From: Shimia sp049116215
GTDB lineage: Bacteria; Pseudomonadota; Alphaproteobacteria; Rhodobacterales; Rhodobacteraceae
DNA: 64,000 nt
Assembly (NCBI RefSeq): GCF_049116215.1
Contig: NZ_JAGDZB010000006.1
Location: forward strand, 310,001 to 374,000
Direction of reading: 5' to 3'
The first letter of the stretch is position 1. Each line of letters opens with the position of its first letter. Below, piece after piece: positions 16,392 through 24,751 of this stretch. The notes under the pieces were generated by a model that worked only from the letters and a program-made list of their open reading frames with translations, ran no database searches and was not told where the DNA came from. The translations under genes and the position numbers were made by a program.

Positions 16392-16489
16392 TTTGCAAGT
16401 CTTTGCTCGAGTGGCCTGCAAATTTTTGCAAAGGGTTGGGTTTGCTTGGGGTTCGCTGGAAATTGTTGGTAGCTTTGCAAAGTTGCGAA
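16392..16489. promoter_or_regulatory. Cluster of TTTGCAAA-type repeats upstream of prpE
   Basis: Perfect TTTGCAAA occurs at 16425-16432 and 16474-16481. Related 8-mers sit next to them: TTTGCAAG (16392-16399), TTTGCTCG (16402-16409), CCTGCAAA (16415-16422) and GTTGCGAA (16482-16489). RamB and the Rhodobacter PccR (ScfR family) bind paired TTTGCAAA-like boxes in front of propionyl-CoA genes. The region is 93-190 bases upstream of the prpE start. Confidence 0.55.
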
Positions 16490-16503
16490 GTTTGGAAATG
16501 CAA

Positions 16504-16531
16504 AACGCGGCGGGAATCGCTCCGCCGCGTT
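16504..16531 (-). terminator. Terminator of the malic enzyme gene
   Basis: AACGCGGCGG (16504-16513) pairs perfectly with CCGCCGCGTT (16522-16531). On the minus strand the stem ends in a short TTTT; on the plus strand a run of six T follows. It separates maeB from the prpE promoter region. Confidence 0.75.
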
Positions 16532-16558
16532 TTTTGAGTGTTCTTGCTTCGAAGGGGC

Positions 16559-18838
16559 TTAGCCGTATTGCGTCACCGGCGTGCCAGCAATGGCAGCCAT
16601 GTTTAGCAGGCCGCGCGCTGTGATCGACGGGCTGACGATGTGGGCGCGGTTGCCCATGCCCATCAGGATCGGGCCAACTTCCAATGCACCGGCGCGCATT
16701 TTCAGGATGTTGCGCACACCAGAGGCGGCGTCCGCGTGGGCAAAGACCAGCACGTTGGCGGCACCATTCAGGCGCGTGCGTGGGAAGACGCGAGCGCGCA
16801 GATCGGGGTCAAGCGCGGTATCGACGTTCATTTCGCCCTCGTAGGTGAAGTCACGTGGTCGGCTGTCCAAAATTTCGATGGCATCGCGCAGGCGCTTGCC
16901 GGAGCCTTGTTGATGGTTGCCAAACTGGCTTTGTGAACAGAGCGCGATGTTGGGCTCTAGGCCAAATCGACGAACGTGGCGCGCGGCACCGATGGTGATG
17001 CGGGCTATGTCTTCGGGACTTGGCAGCTCGTGCACCTGCGTGTCGGCAATGAACAGGGGGCCATCCTCGAGGATCATCAGCGAGAGCGCGCCGTGCGGTG
17101 ACAGGGATTTGTTGCCCAAAACCTGTGTGATGTAGTTCAGGTGCCAGCGGTATTCGCCAAAGGTGCCGCAGATCAGGCTATCGGCTTCTTCGCGGTGCAC
17201 CATGATCGAGCCAATCGCGGTGGAGTTGGTGCGCATGATCGCCTTGGCGAGGTCGGGTGTTACACCTTCGCGCTCCATCAGCTCGTGGTAGCTGTTCCAG
17301 TAGTCATAATACCGCGGGTCGTTTTCCGGGTTCACGATCTGGAAGTCCTGACCAGGGCGGATGGAAAGGCCGGCGCGTTCGCAGCGAGCTTCGATCACTT
17401 CGGGGCGGCCAATCAGAATTGGGGTTTCTGTGGTCTCTTCCAGGATCGCTTGTGCGGCACGCAGCACGCGTTCGTCCTCACCTTCGGAGAAAACAATCCG
17501 CCGGGCAGCTTTGCGGGCAGTTTCAAAGACGGGGCGCATCAGGAGCGCGGATTTGAAAACCGACTGGTTGAGTTTGTGCACGTAGGTGTCGATGTTATCG
17601 ATCGGGCGGGTGGCGACGCCGCTGTCCATGGCGGCCTTGGCCACGGCGGCGGACACCACGCCGACCAGACGCGGATCAAAAGGTTTCGGGATCAGATATT
17701 CAGCGCCGAAGGTGAGCTGTTCACCCTTGTAGGCCGCTGCGGCCTCGGCAGAGGTTGTTGCGCGGGCAAGTTCGGCAATGCCGTTCACGCAGGCCAAGCA
17801 CATTTCGTCGTTGATTTCAGTGGCGCCCACATCCAGCGCGCCGCGGAAGATGAAGGGGAAGCAGAGGACGTTGTTGACCTGGTTTGGGAAATCGGAACGA
17901 CCGGTGGCAATGATCGCATCAGGAGCCACTTTGCGCGCCAGCTCAGGCATGATTTCCGGGGTCGGGTTTGCCAAAGCAAAAATGATCGGCTGCGCGGTCA
18001 TCTTTTCGACCAGTTCAGGCTTGAGGACGCCGGGGCCGGAGAGACCGAGGAACATGTCGGCGCTGTCGATCACCTCGTCGAGGGTACGCAGATCGGTTTT
18101 TTGGGCAAACTCCGCCTTCTGCGGGTTCATGTCCTCTTCGCGGCCTTCATAGACCAGACCATGGATGTCGCAGAGCCAGACGTTTTCGCGCTTCACACCC
18201 AGCTTCAACAGCATGTTGAGGCAGGCGATGCCCGCCGCGCCGCCGCCGGTGGAGACAATTTTGATGTCTTCGAATTTCTTGCCTGCGACCTGAAGCGCGT
18301 TGGTTGCCGCCGCGCCCACAACAATGGCGGTGCCGTGTTGATCGTCGTGGAACACCGGGATGTTCATGCGTTCGCGGCAGAGTTTTTCGACCACAAAGCA
18401 GTCCGGTGCTTTGATGTCTTCAAGGTTGATCGCGCCAAAGGTTGGTCCCATGGCACAGACGATGTCCGCAAGTTTTTCTGGGTCTGCTTCGTCCAGCTCG
18501 ATGTCAAAACAGTCAATGTTGGCAAATTTCTTGAACAGAACCGCTTTGCCTTCCATCACCGGCTTGGACGCCAATGCACCGATGTTGCCAAGGCCGAGAA
18601 CGGCAGAGCCGTTGGACACCACCGCTACGAGGTTTTGGCGTGCCGTGTAAAGCGCGGCGTTGGCGGGGTCGTCTTTGATCTCAAGGCAAGCTTCGGCAAC
18701 GCCGGGGGAATATGCACGGGAAAGGTCGCGGCCGTTGGCCAGCGGCTTGGTGGCGCGGATCTCCAGTTTCCCAGGCTTAGGGTTGGCGTGGTAAAACAGA
18801 GCGGCGTCGCGCAGAGATTGGTTGCGATTGTCGGACAT
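16559..18838 (-). CDS. maeB: NADP-dependent malic enzyme with C-terminal phosphotransacetylase-like domain
   Basis: A 759-residue MaeB-type protein that decarboxylates malate to pyruvate. The N-terminal malic domain (about 15-160) has AYSPGVAEACLEI, the NAD(P)-binding domain follows (about 165-410, with VSTGGGAAGIACLN), and the C-terminal part (about 430-755) is a PTA-like regulatory domain (RIVFSEGEDERVLRAAQ). In Rhizobium and E. coli this last domain mediates acetyl-CoA control. The ATG at 18838 has GAGG upstream; the ATG at 18850 adds four residues. Monocistronic, with its own terminator. Confidence 0.93.
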   Translation of the reverse strand: MSDNRNQSLRDAALFYHANPKPGKLEIRATKPLANGRDLSRAYSPGVAEACLEIKDDPANAALYTARQNLVAVVSNGSAVLGLGNIGALASKPVMEGKAVLFKKFANIDCFDIELDEADPEKLADIVCAMGPTFGAINLEDIKAPDCFVVEKLCRERMNIPVFHDDQHGTAIVVGAAATNALQVAGKKFEDIKIVSTGGGAAGIACLNMLLKLGVKRENVWLCDIHGLVYEGREEDMNPQKAEFAQKTDLRTLDEVIDSADMFLGLSGPGVLKPELVEKMTAQPIIFALANPTPEIMPELARKVAPDAIIATGRSDFPNQVNNVLCFPFIFRGALDVGATEINDEMCLACVNGIAELARATTSAEAAAAYKGEQLTFGAEYLIPKPFDPRLVGVVSAAVAKAAMDSGVATRPIDNIDTYVHKLNQSVFKSALLMRPVFETARKAARRIVFSEGEDERVLRAAQAILEETTETPILIGRPEVIEARCERAGLSIRPGQDFQIVNPENDPRYYDYWNSYHELMEREGVTPDLAKAIMRTNSTAIGSIMVHREEADSLICGTFGEYRWHLNYITQVLGNKSLSPHGALSLMILEDGPLFIADTQVHELPSPEDIARITIGAARHVRRFGLEPNIALCSQSQFGNHQQGSGKRLRDAIEILDSRPRDFTYEGEMNVDTALDPDLRARVFPRTRLNGAANVLVFAHADAASGVRNILKMRAGALEVGPILMGMGNRAHIVSPSITARGLLNMAAIAGTPVTQYG

Positions 18839-18977
18839 GGCGGACCTCATAGTGCGCGGGGCGCAGCGGCGGTTTGTGGGGTGGTTGAAATTTGGTTCAG
18901 CATTAAACTAGTTTTTCTTCTGTGGAAATGGGCAAATGTACCTTGATGAAAAGCCCCTAATTTTCACCGTTGAATTT

Positions 18978-18993
18978 TTGACCATTTGGTTAC
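18978..18993. promoter_or_regulatory. RutR-like operator before the nucleoside salvage operon
   Basis: TTGACCATTTGGTTAC matches the E. coli RutR consensus TTGACCANNTGGTCAA at 12 of 14 defined positions. It lies 44 bases upstream of the first gene of the operon. Its TTGACC could also serve as a -35 box, with GTAAAT (19001-19006) as a weak -10 at 17 bases, so a bound repressor would cover the promoter. Confidence 0.55.
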
Positions 18994-19036
18994 ATTCTCG
19001 GTAAATTCTGCCGTGAGGGCGCGTTGGGGAGTGGGA

Positions 19037-20128
19037 ATGGAAGAGATCAGAGCGGAAGTAAGGTTGCCGACGCAGGAACTGCGCGATGACATCCCCTTTT
19101 ACACCAAAATTCTCAAAATGCGGATGGATATGATTTATCCGGCGGATGACCCGACGGTTGCGGTGTTTTCCGGACATGGCCTGCGGCTGCGCATCGAGAA
19201 GGGTGCAGAGGAAGCGCCAGGGTGTCTTAGGATTTTGACCAACAATCCCGATGGGTTTGCAGATGGCGCGCGCGAATTGATCGCGCCAAATGGCACAAAG
19301 ATTGAAATTGACGAACTAAACCCGCCGCTGGTGCTGCCGGAAGTGCAGCATTCCTTTGTGGTGCGGCGATTGGCGGATCAGGCGCCATGGGTGATTGGCC
19401 GGGCGGGGATGCATTATCGGGATTTGGTGCCGGACCGGTTGGGCGGCGCGATGATTGCCAGCCATATCCGTATTCCTGACGGTGGGCCTGTGCCGGATAT
19501 GGTGCATTATCATAAAGTGGGCTTTCAGCTGATCTTCTGCGTCAACGGTTGGGTTGATGTGTTGTATGAAGATCAAGGTGGCATGCGCCGTCTCAACGCG
19601 GGCGATTGCTTTATTCAACCGCCGGAAATTCGCCATCGGGTCTGCGAGGCCAGTGATGATTTGCAAGTGATCGAGATTGGTGTGCCAGCGGATCATGTGA
19701 CCGAAATTGACCATGAGATGGACCTGCCAACGCAACATGAACGGCCAGACCGCGAGTGGGATGGGCAGCGATTTGTGCATAACCTGGCGGAGGGTGCCAA
19801 GTGGGGCGACTTCCGCTTGCAGGGATTTGTCAGCCGCGACACGACCATCGCCGCGAACACCAAGGAAGTGGCTGGCGTACAGGTGATCCGTCGTGGCGAT
19901 GGCATGCCGCAATGGGCGCGCCATGATGCGGATATACACTTTACCTTTGTGATGAAGGGCACGATGGTTCTGGAAGGCGAAGGGCGGGAGCCGCATGCCT
20001 TGGAAGCCGGGGATGCCTTTGTGATCCCACCCGGAATGAAAACCCGATACGCCGATCCAAGCAGGGACATCGAATTGCTCGAGGTCGCGCTGCCGGGGGC
20101 GTTTAAGACGAAAGTGACAGAGACATGA
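19037..20128 (+). CDS. VOC-like plus double-cupin protein at the head of the nucleoside operon
   Basis: A 363-residue protein. Residues about 5-55 resemble half a VOC/glyoxalase module (FYTKILKMRMDMIYPADD, VAVFSGHGLRLRI). Two cupin domains follow: cupin 1 about 143-216 (HYHKVGFQLIFCVNG, GDCFIQPPEIRH) and cupin 2 about 285-355 (HFTFVMKGTMVLEGEG, GDAFVIPPGMK). Cupin 1 keeps several possible metal-binding His. The ATG at 19037 follows GGGAGTGGGA. Its stop overlaps the cdd start by 4 bases, so translation is probably coupled. The enzymatic role is unknown; the position suggests a part in nucleoside or sugar use. Confidence 0.75.
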   Translation: MEEIRAEVRLPTQELRDDIPFYTKILKMRMDMIYPADDPTVAVFSGHGLRLRIEKGAEEAPGCLRILTNNPDGFADGARELIAPNGTKIEIDELNPPLVLPEVQHSFVVRRLADQAPWVIGRAGMHYRDLVPDRLGGAMIASHIRIPDGGPVPDMVHYHKVGFQLIFCVNGWVDVLYEDQGGMRRLNAGDCFIQPPEIRHRVCEASDDLQVIEIGVPADHVTEIDHEMDLPTQHERPDREWDGQRFVHNLAEGAKWGDFRLQGFVSRDTTIAANTKEVAGVQVIRRGDGMPQWARHDADIHFTFVMKGTMVLEGEGREPHALEAGDAFVIPPGMKTRYADPSRDIELLEVALPGAFKTKVTET

Positions 20129-20532
20129 GCTTGGAAAAATCGGCTTTTGCCGTGCGCGAAAACGCCTACGCGCCCTATTCGAACTTCAAAGTGGGGGCGG
20201 CGGTGCTGTCCGAGGGCGGCGAAATCTACGCTGGCTGTAATGTGGAAAACATTGCCTACCCGGAGGGCACCTGTGCCGAAGCTGGCGCTATAGCGGCGAT
20301 GGTGGCCGCGGGGGATAGTAAGTTAACTGAAGTCTTTGTTGTCGCCGACAGCAAGCAGCCGGTCAGCCCATGCGGCGGGTGCCGTCAAAAACTGGCGGAA
20401 TTTGGCGCATCGGACACGAAAGTGACACTGGCCAATCTGGACGGTGTGCGCGTGACAATGACGATGGCGGAGCTTCTGCCGGGGGCGTTTGGCGCTGACC
20501 ACATGGACACAGACCACCAAGACCGCGACTGA
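20125..20532 (+). CDS. cdd: Cytidine deaminase
   Basis: A 135-residue zinc enzyme that converts cytidine and deoxycytidine to uridine forms. The catalytic motif is TCAEAGAI with Cys50 and Glu52, and the second zinc pair is PCGGCRQ with Cys83 and Cys86, which is the tetrameric class of the family. Substrate-binding NVEN is present at 39-42. The start overlaps the preceding stop (ATGA). It feeds uridine into the phosphorylase and mutase encoded downstream. Confidence 0.93.
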   Translation: MSLEKSAFAVRENAYAPYSNFKVGAAVLSEGGEIYAGCNVENIAYPEGTCAEAGAIAAMVAAGDSKLTEVFVVADSKQPVSPCGGCRQKLAEFGASDTKVTLANLDGVRVTMTMAELLPGAFGADHMDTDHQDRD

Positions 20533-20549
20533 TACATAAGGAGACACCC

Positions 20550-21854
20550 ATGGACGCACGGGCCATCATCGCGCAGTTGCGCAAAGGCGAAGATCCTAGC
20601 CGTGAAGAGCTGGCCTGGTTTGCCAGAGGCTTGGCGGACGGCACCGTGAGCGATGCGCAGGCCGGGGCATTTGCTATGGGCGTGTGTGTGCGTGGCTTGT
20701 CCGAGGAAGGGCGCGTGGCGTTGACGCTGGCGATGCGGGACAGTGGCGACACGATGTCGTGGGACTTGCCCGGACCTGCACTCGACAAGCACTCTACAGG
20801 GGGCGTTGGCGATTGTGTGAGCTTAGTGCTGGCACCGGCTTTGGCGGCCTGTGGGGCTTACGTTCCAATGGTGTCGGGGCGCGGGCTTGGGCACACTGGT
20901 GGAACGCTGGATAAGCTGGAGGCCATTCCAGGCTACCAGACAGGCCTGGACGAAGCGCAGTTTGACAAAGTGGTGCGCGAAGCAGGAGCCTCGATTGTCA
21001 GTGCAACGGCGGAGATCGCGCCTGCGGACAAGCGGCTATATGCGGTGCGGGATGTGACCGGGACGGTGGAAAGTCTGGACCTAATCACCGCGTCGATCCT
21101 GTCCAAGAAGCTGGCTGCTGGACTGCATGGGCTGGTGTTGGATGTAAAGGTGGGAAGCGGCGCGTTTATGAAGACGCTGGAGGATGCCGAAGCTTTGGCG
21201 GACTCTTTGGTGAGCACAGCGAATTTGGCGGGCTGCCCAACAAGCGCGCTGATCTCTGACATGAGCCAACCCTTGGCGCCCTCGCTTGGCAATGCGTTGG
21301 AGGTGGCGGAGTGCATGGAGGTGCTCTGTGGCGCGAAAGGTGGGCCACTTGCAGAGCTGAGTGTCTCACTTGGCGGTGTGGTGTTGGCCAATGCCGGATT
21401 GGCGGCGGACGTTGAGGCGGGCGTGGCCAAGATGGTTGCGGTTTTGGCCAACGGGCAAGCGGCAGAGCGGTTTGGCAAGATGGTTTCTGCACATGGCGGG
21501 CCGATGCGATTTGTTGAGGAGTGGCGGCGGTTTTTGCCGGAGGCTTCGGTGATCCGTGAAGTCAAAGCACCTCGTGATGGCTTTGTAACCGCCATCGAGG
21601 GCGAAGCGCTGGGCCTTGCTGTTGTGGGCCTTGGCGGCGGGCGCATGGTGGAGAGTGACGTGATTGATATGGCGGTTGGCTTTTCTGACGTGGTGCGCTT
21701 GGGCACAGCGGTCAAAGCTGGTGATCCGCTTTTGCGTGTGCACGCCAGTCGCGAAGACAAAGCGGACGCTGCCGCCGTGGCAGTTATATCAGCCGTAGAC
21801 ATTGGCGACCAAATGCCGGATATGCCGCCGCTAATCCACGAAAGGAGCCGCTGA
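20550..21854 (+). CDS. deoA: Thymidine phosphorylase
   Basis: A 434-residue pyrimidine nucleoside phosphorylase. The phosphate-binding signature KHSTGGVGD is at 80-88, and the C-terminal PYNP domain (about 345-425) contains GDPLLRVHA. It splits thymidine or deoxyuridine to base and deoxyribose-1-phosphate, the substrate for DeoB. GGAG lies just upstream (AAGGAGA). Its stop overlaps the deoB start (TGATG). Confidence 0.93.
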   Translation: MDARAIIAQLRKGEDPSREELAWFARGLADGTVSDAQAGAFAMGVCVRGLSEEGRVALTLAMRDSGDTMSWDLPGPALDKHSTGGVGDCVSLVLAPALAACGAYVPMVSGRGLGHTGGTLDKLEAIPGYQTGLDEAQFDKVVREAGASIVSATAEIAPADKRLYAVRDVTGTVESLDLITASILSKKLAAGLHGLVLDVKVGSGAFMKTLEDAEALADSLVSTANLAGCPTSALISDMSQPLAPSLGNALEVAECMEVLCGAKGGPLAELSVSLGGVVLANAGLAADVEAGVAKMVAVLANGQAAERFGKMVSAHGGPMRFVEEWRRFLPEASVIREVKAPRDGFVTAIEGEALGLAVVGLGGGRMVESDVIDMAVGFSDVVRLGTAVKAGDPLLRVHASREDKADAAAVAVISAVDIGDQMPDMPPLIHERSR

Positions 21855-23062
21855 TGGCACGTGCATTTCTGGTTGTGATGGACTCGGTTGGCATTGGCGG
21901 TGCGCCGGATGCGGCGCAGTTTTTCAATGAAGATCGCCCAGACACTGGCGCAAATACCTTGGCGCATATTGCGCAGGCTTGCGCCGCCGGGCGCGCTGAA
22001 GATGGGCGCAGTGGACCGTTGAGACTGCCCAATCTGGATGCTTTGGGACTTGGCGCGGCCTGTCGATTGGCCTCTGGTGACGTGACCCCGGGACTGGATG
22101 CGGAGCCACAGGGGACTTGGGGCGCAGCCACCGAAGTGAGCCCGGGTAAGGACACGCCCTCGGGCCATTGGGAGTTGGCTGGCCTGCCGGTGCCTTGGGA
22201 TTGGGGCTATTTCCCCAAAGAAGAGCCGTGTTTTCCAGCGGATTTGACCAAACTGGTGTGCGAGCTGGCCGGCGTGGATGGCATTCTGGGAGATTGTCAT
22301 GCCTCGGGAACCGTGGTCATCAACGATCTTGGCACGGAGCATGTCAAAAGCGGTAAGCCAATTTGCTACACCTCTGCCGACAGCGTTTATCAGATTGCGG
22401 CGCATGAAGAGAGCTTTGGGCTCGAGCGCTTGTTGAGGCTGTGTCAGGATCTTGCGCCGACGTTGCACGAGATGAAGATTGGCCGGGTGATCGCGCGGCC
22501 GTTTGTGGGGGATGCTGAGAGTGGGTTCACCCGCACCACCAACCGTCGCGACTATGCGATTGCGCCGCCAGAGCCGCTGTTGACCAATTGGGTGCAAGAT
22601 GCCGGTGGCAAGGTTCATGGTGTTGGCAAGATTGGCGATATCTTCACCATGGCGGGCATTGATGATTGCACCAAAGGCGCGGATGCCAAGCTGATGCAGG
22701 ATTTGCAGGGATTGGTGGAAACCGCCGAAGATGGTAGCCTGACCTTTGCAAACTTTGTGGAGTTTGACAGTCTTTATGGCCATCGCCGTGACATTTCCGG
22801 CTATGCGCGTTCGCTGGAGTGGTTTGACTTGGAAATCGGAAAGGTCCTTCAAAGTTTGAAAGCGGATGATCTCTTGATCCTGACAGCCGATCACGGCAAT
22901 GACCCAAGCTGGACCGGAACCGACCACACCCGTGAACGCGTGCCAGTATTGGCCGCAGGTGTGGGCGCAAAAGAAGCCGGGATTATGGATTTTGTTGATG
23001 TGGCCGCAACGGTGGCCACACATCTGGGGATCACACCTCCCCGTGGAAGGAGTTTCTTATGA
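21854..23062 (+). CDS. deoB: Phosphopentomutase
   Basis: A 402-residue alkaline-phosphatase-superfamily enzyme that interconverts (deoxy)ribose-1- and 5-phosphate. The metal site and phosphoryl acceptor motifs are visible: MDSVGIGGAPDA at the N terminus, DTGANTLAHI near 31-40, and TADHGNDPSW near the C terminus. Overlaps deoA by one base and add by four. No deoC is present in the window. Confidence 0.93.
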   Translation: MARAFLVVMDSVGIGGAPDAAQFFNEDRPDTGANTLAHIAQACAAGRAEDGRSGPLRLPNLDALGLGAACRLASGDVTPGLDAEPQGTWGAATEVSPGKDTPSGHWELAGLPVPWDWGYFPKEEPCFPADLTKLVCELAGVDGILGDCHASGTVVINDLGTEHVKSGKPICYTSADSVYQIAAHEESFGLERLLRLCQDLAPTLHEMKIGRVIARPFVGDAESGFTRTTNRRDYAIAPPEPLLTNWVQDAGGKVHGVGKIGDIFTMAGIDDCTKGADAKLMQDLQGLVETAEDGSLTFANFVEFDSLYGHRRDISGYARSLEWFDLEIGKVLQSLKADDLLILTADHGNDPSWTGTDHTRERVPVLAAGVGAKEAGIMDFVDVAATVATHLGITPPRGRSFL

Positions 23063-24045
23063 GCGTTGCTGACCTGCCTAAAGTCGAGCTGCACCTGCAC
23101 CATGAAGGTGCAGCACCACCTGCGTTTATCAAACAGCTGGCGCATGAAAAGAACGTTGATCTGAGCAAGATTTTTGACGACAACGGTGGCTATGCTTTTC
23201 GGGATTTTGTGCACTTCCTGAGCACCTATGAGGATGCGACGTCTGTTTTGACCGGTCCGGAAGAGTTTGCCCGGCTGACCACTGCGATCCTGGAAGAAAG
23301 CGCCAAGAACGGCGTGGTTTACACCGAGAGCTTCATCAGCCCGGACTTCTGTGGCGGCGGTGATGTTGGCGCGTGGCGGGAATACCTGGCGGCGATTCAG
23401 GAGGCGGCGGGTGCGGCCGAGGCCAAACACGGCATCACTTTGCGCGGTGTTGTGACGGCGGTGCGTCACTTTGGGGCCGATAAGTCCAAAACCACGGCCA
23501 CTTGTGCGGCCGAGACAGCAGGTGCCTTTGTGACCGGTTTTGGCATGGGTGGAGATGAAGGGCAATTCACGCAGGGCACGTTTGCTTATGCGTTTGATCA
23601 GGCCAAGGAGGCCGGATTGCAGCTGACCACCCACGCCGGGGAATTTGGCGGGCCGGAAAGCGTCTGGGATGCGATCCGCGATCTGAACGTGGAGCGCATT
23701 GGTCACGGCGTGCGCAGCATTGAGGACCCTGAGCTGGTGAAAGAACTGGTGGCGCGTCAAATCACGCTGGAAGTCTGTCCCGGCTCCAATGTGGTGCTGG
23801 GCCTGTTCCCGGATTTTGCCAGCCACCCCATTCAGAAGCTTCGGGACGCTGGGGTGAAAGTCACGGTGAGCACGGATGATCCGCCGTTCTTCCACACCAC
23901 CATGCGCCGTGAATATGAAGAGCTGTCCAAGGCTTTTGGCTGGAACGAGAGTGATTTTCGTGCGCTCAACCAGACGGCGCTTGACGCAGCCTTCTGTGAT
24001 GCGGATACCAAAGCCAAAGTAGCCAAGAGACTGGAGCAAGCCTGA
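23059..24045 (+). CDS. add: Adenosine deaminase
   Basis: A 328-residue metal-dependent enzyme of the amidohydrolase superfamily. The N-terminal ELHLHHEGA carries the first metal-binding His pair; HAGEFGG, RIGHGVRS and STDDPPFF supply the remaining catalytic and metal residues. It deaminates adenosine to inosine. The start overlaps the deoB stop (ATGA), placing a purine step inside an otherwise pyrimidine salvage operon. Specificity for adenosine over adenine is likely but not certain. Confidence 0.88.
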   Translation: MSVADLPKVELHLHHEGAAPPAFIKQLAHEKNVDLSKIFDDNGGYAFRDFVHFLSTYEDATSVLTGPEEFARLTTAILEESAKNGVVYTESFISPDFCGGGDVGAWREYLAAIQEAAGAAEAKHGITLRGVVTAVRHFGADKSKTTATCAAETAGAFVTGFGMGGDEGQFTQGTFAYAFDQAKEAGLQLTTHAGEFGGPESVWDAIRDLNVERIGHGVRSIEDPELVKELVARQITLEVCPGSNVVLGLFPDFASHPIQKLRDAGVKVTVSTDDPPFFHTTMRREYEELSKAFGWNESDFRALNQTALDAAFCDADTKAKVAKRLEQA

Positions 24046-24674
24046 TGGATCATTTGACAGTAGTGGATCACCCGCTGGTACAGCACAAGCTGACCATCAT
24101 GCGCGATCAGGCCACGTCAACGGGCGAGTTTCGCCGTCTGTTGCGTGAGATCAGTCAGCTTCTGGCCTATGAGGTGACCCGCGAGTTGCCGATGACCACC
24201 AAGAAGATCCAAACCCCTATGGTGGAGATGGATGCGCCGACCTTGGCAGGGCGCAAGCTGGCGTTGGTGTCCATTCTGCGGGCTGGCAATGGCTTGCTCG
24301 ACGGCATGCTGGAGCTGGTGCCCTCTGCGCGCGTCGGCTTTGTTGGGCTGTATCGGGATGAGGAAACGCTTGAGCCGGTGCAGTACTACTACAAGGCGCC
24401 AAGCGAGTTGGACGAGCGTCTGGTGATTGCGGTTGATCCCATGCTGGCAACCGGCAACAGCTCTGCGGCAGCGATTGATTTGCTGAAGAAGCAAGGCGCG
24501 ACCAACATTCGGTTCCTGTGTCTTTTGGCGGCGCCTGAAGGTGTGGCGCGCATGAAAGAGGCGCATCCAGATGTGCCAATTGTGACCGCGTCTCTGGACG
24601 AACGGCTTAATGAAAAAGGCTACATCCTGCCGGGATTGGGCGATGCGGGCGACCGCATGTTTGGCACGCAATAG
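24045..24674 (+). CDS. upp: Uracil phosphoribosyltransferase
   Basis: A 209-residue UPRTase that forms UMP from uracil and PRPP. The PRPP-binding motif is DPMLATGNSS (about 126-135), and the C-terminal uracil loop has GYILPGLGDAGDR. Length is typical. It is the last gene of the operon and overlaps add (TGATG). Together with cdd and deoA it closes the route from pyrimidine nucleosides to UMP. Confidence 0.94.
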   Translation: MDHLTVVDHPLVQHKLTIMRDQATSTGEFRRLLREISQLLAYEVTRELPMTTKKIQTPMVEMDAPTLAGRKLALVSILRAGNGLLDGMLELVPSARVGFVGLYRDEETLEPVQYYYKAPSELDERLVIAVDPMLATGNSSAAAIDLLKKQGATNIRFLCLLAAPEGVARMKEAHPDVPIVTASLDERLNEKGYILPGLGDAGDRMFGTQ

Positions 24675-24726
24675 GTCAAATTTCGTGTTTTCAACGGTTT
24701 ACTCGTTGGAAACAAAGCGGCTAAGG

Positions 24727-24749
24727 TGCCCCTACATCTTGTGGGGGCA
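24727..24749 (+). promoter_or_regulatory. Hairpin covering the ribosome binding site of the SPOR gene
   Basis: TGCCCC (24727-24732) can pair with GGGGCA (24744-24749), which contains the G-rich ribosome binding site just before the ATG at 24752. The stem would hide that site in the mRNA. Six pairs with an 11-base loop is only moderately stable. Confidence 0.35.
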
Positions 24750-24751
24750 AA

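Noticed and set aside
17141..18946. 601-codon open frame on the plus strand
   Set aside because: Antisense to the malic enzyme gene, which is clearly real.
20933..23023. 696-codon open frame on the minus strand
   Set aside because: It is antisense to deoA and deoB, which have full family motifs. The frame has no family character and reflects the high GC content.
22891..24039. 382-codon minus-strand frame opposite deoB and add
   Set aside because: Shadow of the salvage operon.
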